NCBI GenBank assembly: GCA_036389335.1
Contig: DASVQC010000039.1
Span: 36,655-100,654 of the forward strand
Length of the DNA stretch: 64,000 nt
Direction: 5' to 3'
Source: JAIVGV01 sp036389335
Lineage (GTDB): Bacteria; Acidobacteriota; Blastocatellia; Pyrinomonadales; Pyrinomonadaceae
Below the pieces are notes generated by a model. The model made no database searches, had not been told where the DNA came from, and saw nothing but the letters and a program-made list of their open reading frames with translations. A program made the translations under genes and the position numbers. This document shows positions 62,186-64,000 of the stretch, one piece after another. Within the stretch, counting starts at the first letter, position 1, and the number at the start of each line of letters is the position of its first letter.

Positions 62186-64000
62186 ATGAAGCAAACGACT
62201 ACGGCGCGCCGCCTGGCGTCCCTCTTCATGGCGCTCTGCCTGCTCGCCATGCCCCTGGCGGTCTCGGCGAAGAAGGGCGAGAAGAACTACAAGGCGGGGC
62301 TCAACCACGAGAAGATGGAGCAGTGGGAGCAGGCGGCGCAGGAGTACGCGCTCGCCGTCGCCACCAACCCCGCCGACATGGAGTACCAGCTCCACTACCG
62401 CCGCGCCCTCTTCAACGCCTCGCAGAAGTTCATGGATCAGGGTCGCGCGCTCTCGGAGCAGGGCGACTACACGGGCGCCTACAACGCCTTCCGCCAGGCT
62501 TACGGCTACGACCCCGTCAACGAGCTGGCGGTCGCCGAGATGAACCGCATGCTCCGCCTCCAGCGCGAGAAGGAGGGCTTGAACGGGACGACGACCCGCC
62601 CCTCAGCCTCGCTCGGCGCGGGCGGCGGCGCGGCGACCGTGCCCGCCTCCTACGACGCGACCGGCGCGGCGCAGGGCGGTCGCGTCGCCTCGCAGGCGGC
62701 GCAGGCTCTGCCGCCGACGCGCTCCGAGCAGTTGCGCGTCATCAACTACAACGGCGACCTCGAAGACTTCGTCCGCAAGATGGCTGAGGAGCTGGGCTTG
62801 AACGTCATCTTCGACCGCGACTTCCCCAAGCGCCAGATCAAGGTCAACCTGCGCGACGTGACCGCCGCGCGCGCCCTCGATCACATCTTCATCGCGCAGA
62901 ACCTCTTCTTCCAGAAGCTCGACCGCCGCACCGTCCTCGTCGCCGATCAGGGCAAGCGCGGTCAGTACCAGCAGTTGGTCTTACGCACCTTCTACCTGAC
63001 GAACATCGATCCGGCGAACGCGCGCAACCTCATCCAGGCGGCGCTGCCGCCCAACGCCGGTCGCCAGCCGCTCGTCACCCCTAATAAGGAGACCAACAGC
63101 ATCACCGTGCGCGACACGCCGGAGAACATCCGCCTCATCGACGAGCTGATCCGCGCCATCGACAAGGATCGCGCCGAGGTCGTGATGGACGTGAACATCT
63201 ACGAGGTCTCGCGCACGAGCCTGCTCCAGCTCGGCAACCAGATCGGCAGCGCCTCGTCGCTCGGCGGGCTCGGCGGCTTCAACCCGCTCTCGATCCTCGT
63301 CGGCGGTCCCAACGGCAGGGGTCAGAACGTGACGAGCGGCGGCGGGGGCAAGACCGGCGGGTCGAAGACGCTGGCGGACGCGGCGGCGACCGTCGCCACC
63401 TCGGTCACGGCGCTCGGCGGCTCTTTCGTGATCCCGGCGACGCAGCTCAGCCTCTTCCAGTCGAAGGACAACTCGCGGCTCCTGGCGCACACGCAGGTGC
63501 ACGCCTTCGACGGCGAGCAGTCCGTCACGCGCATCGGACAGAAAGTACCGATCCAGACCGCGCAGGTCACGCCCTTCGGCGGCATCAACACCGGCACGGG
63601 CACGGCGGGCGCGGCGGGCAGCGCCAACAGCGTCTTCGGCAGCGGCGGCTACCCCGTCATCCAGTACCAGGACACGGGTCTGAACCTCAAGTTCACGCCG
63701 CAGGTCTTCCCGAACCAGGACGTCGAAGTGAAGATGGAGATCGAGTCGAACGACGTGATCGGCGGCGCGACCGCGCTCACGCCGACCTTCAGCCAGCGCA
63801 CGATGAGCGGCAAGGCGCGCATCCCGAACGGGCGCACCGTGATGATCGCCTCGGTCGCGCAGGACAAGCAGTCGCACGGGCGGCAGGGCTTGCCCGTGCT
63901 CGGCTTGATCCCCATCCTCGGTCGCCTCTTCTCGACGCCGACCGACAACAGCTCGAACGCCGACATCGTCATCACCGTCTCGCCGCGCGTGCTCTCCTCG
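62186..64000 (+). CDS. Secretin-domain outer-membrane protein with N-terminal TPR region, 3' end outside window
   Basis: Secretins form the outer-membrane gate of T2SS, T4P and related machines. Residues 1-26 are a signal peptide (LASLFMALCLLAMPLAVSA). About 30-130 are TPR-like (NYKAGLNHEKMEQWEQAAQEYALAV). Next come an STN/N0-like domain (LRVINYNGDLEDFVRKMAEELGLNVIFD), NolW-type repeats (LRTFYLTNIDPANARNLIQAAL, TNSITVRDTPENIRLIDELI) and the secretin core with VPIQTAQV and the typical LPVLGLIPILGRLFSTPTDNSSNADIVITVSPRVL, after which the window ends. I chose ATG 62186 with GAGG 6 nt upstream. The TPR part resembles a built-in pilotin-like or assembly module. Confidence 0.93.
   Translation, partial: MKQTTTARRLASLFMALCLLAMPLAVSAKKGEKNYKAGLNHEKMEQWEQAAQEYALAVATNPADMEYQLHYRRALFNASQKFMDQGRALSEQGDYTGAYNAFRQAYGYDPVNELAVAEMNRMLRLQREKEGLNGTTTRPSASLGAGGGAATVPASYDATGAAQGGRVASQAAQALPPTRSEQLRVINYNGDLEDFVRKMAEELGLNVIFDRDFPKRQIKVNLRDVTAARALDHIFIAQNLFFQKLDRRTVLVADQGKRGQYQQLVLRTFYLTNIDPANARNLIQAALPPNAGRQPLVTPNKETNSITVRDTPENIRLIDELIRAIDKDRAEVVMDVNIYEVSRTSLLQLGNQIGSASSLGGLGGFNPLSILVGGPNGRGQNVTSGGGGKTGGSKTLADAAATVATSVTALGGSFVIPATQLSLFQSKDNSRLLAHTQVHAFDGEQSVTRIGQKVPIQTAQVTPFGGINTGTGTAGAAGSANSVFGSGGYPVIQYQDTGLNLKFTPQVFPNQDVEVKMEIESNDVIGGATALTPTFSQRTMSGKARIPNGRTVMIASVAQDKQSHGRQGLPVLGLIPILGRLFSTPTDNSSNADIVITVSPRVLSS

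Overview
The window is about 64 kb of GC-rich bacterial chromosome, densely coded on both strands, with one tRNA and no rRNA, CRISPR array, prophage or insertion sequence that I can recognise. Several features point to Acidobacteriota, probably a Blastocatellia/Pyrinomonadales-type organism: two adjacent VWFA-domain proteins of the acidobacterial type, a CNB-DUF1003 protein, GTG/TTG starts, many secreted or envelope proteins, and abundant short intergenic inverted repeats. This assignment is inference from gene content.

Layout. 1-8.3 kb: housekeeping and envelope genes: bifunctional PBP (cut by the window start), AcpS, PgeF, a DsbD-alpha-like protein, RlmN, a YceH-like protein coupled to a SET-domain protein, and a BON lipoprotein. 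8.3-12.3 kb: a two-domain M16 peptidase and a large intergenic region. 12.3-25.3 kb: a co-directional exopolysaccharide or glycan cluster (FAD oxidoreductase, GT2, GT39, Gfo/Idh/MocA, three related GT2 genes of which two are broken, GT4, flippase, GT2, SGNH hydrolase). 25.6-33 kb: secreted Fn3 protein, S15/CocE hydrolase, MDR reductase, DUF4242 protein. 33-40.3 kb: tRNA-Ala(CGC), AlaX-type editing protein, lipid kinase, MBL hydrolase, GuaB and RodZ-like protein. 40.6-48.3 kb: a bacterial microcompartment (BMC) locus. 48.4-55.8 kb: NRAMP-like and CorA transporters, CNB-DUF1003 and VWFA proteins. 55.8-58.7 kb: a tandem pair of Cys-rich secreted proteins. 58.9 kb to the end: type II secretion/type IV pilus genes for GspF/PilC, GspE/PilB and a secretin cut by the window end.

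The BMC locus is the most interesting part. It has two hexameric shell proteins, one pentameric vertex protein and a CoA-acylating-type aldehyde dehydrogenase with C-terminal targeting-like modules. Instead of a familiar signature enzyme it carries an ACT-domain protein and a DUF711/UPF0210 protein, a pair known together outside BMCs. The ACT protein has an unusual N-terminal extension that looks like an encapsulation helix. Each of the first four intergenic gaps of this locus holds an inverted array of roughly 7-nt words. Comparable arrays occur at two other sites, and a second repeat family of about 95 bp occurs five times in the window.
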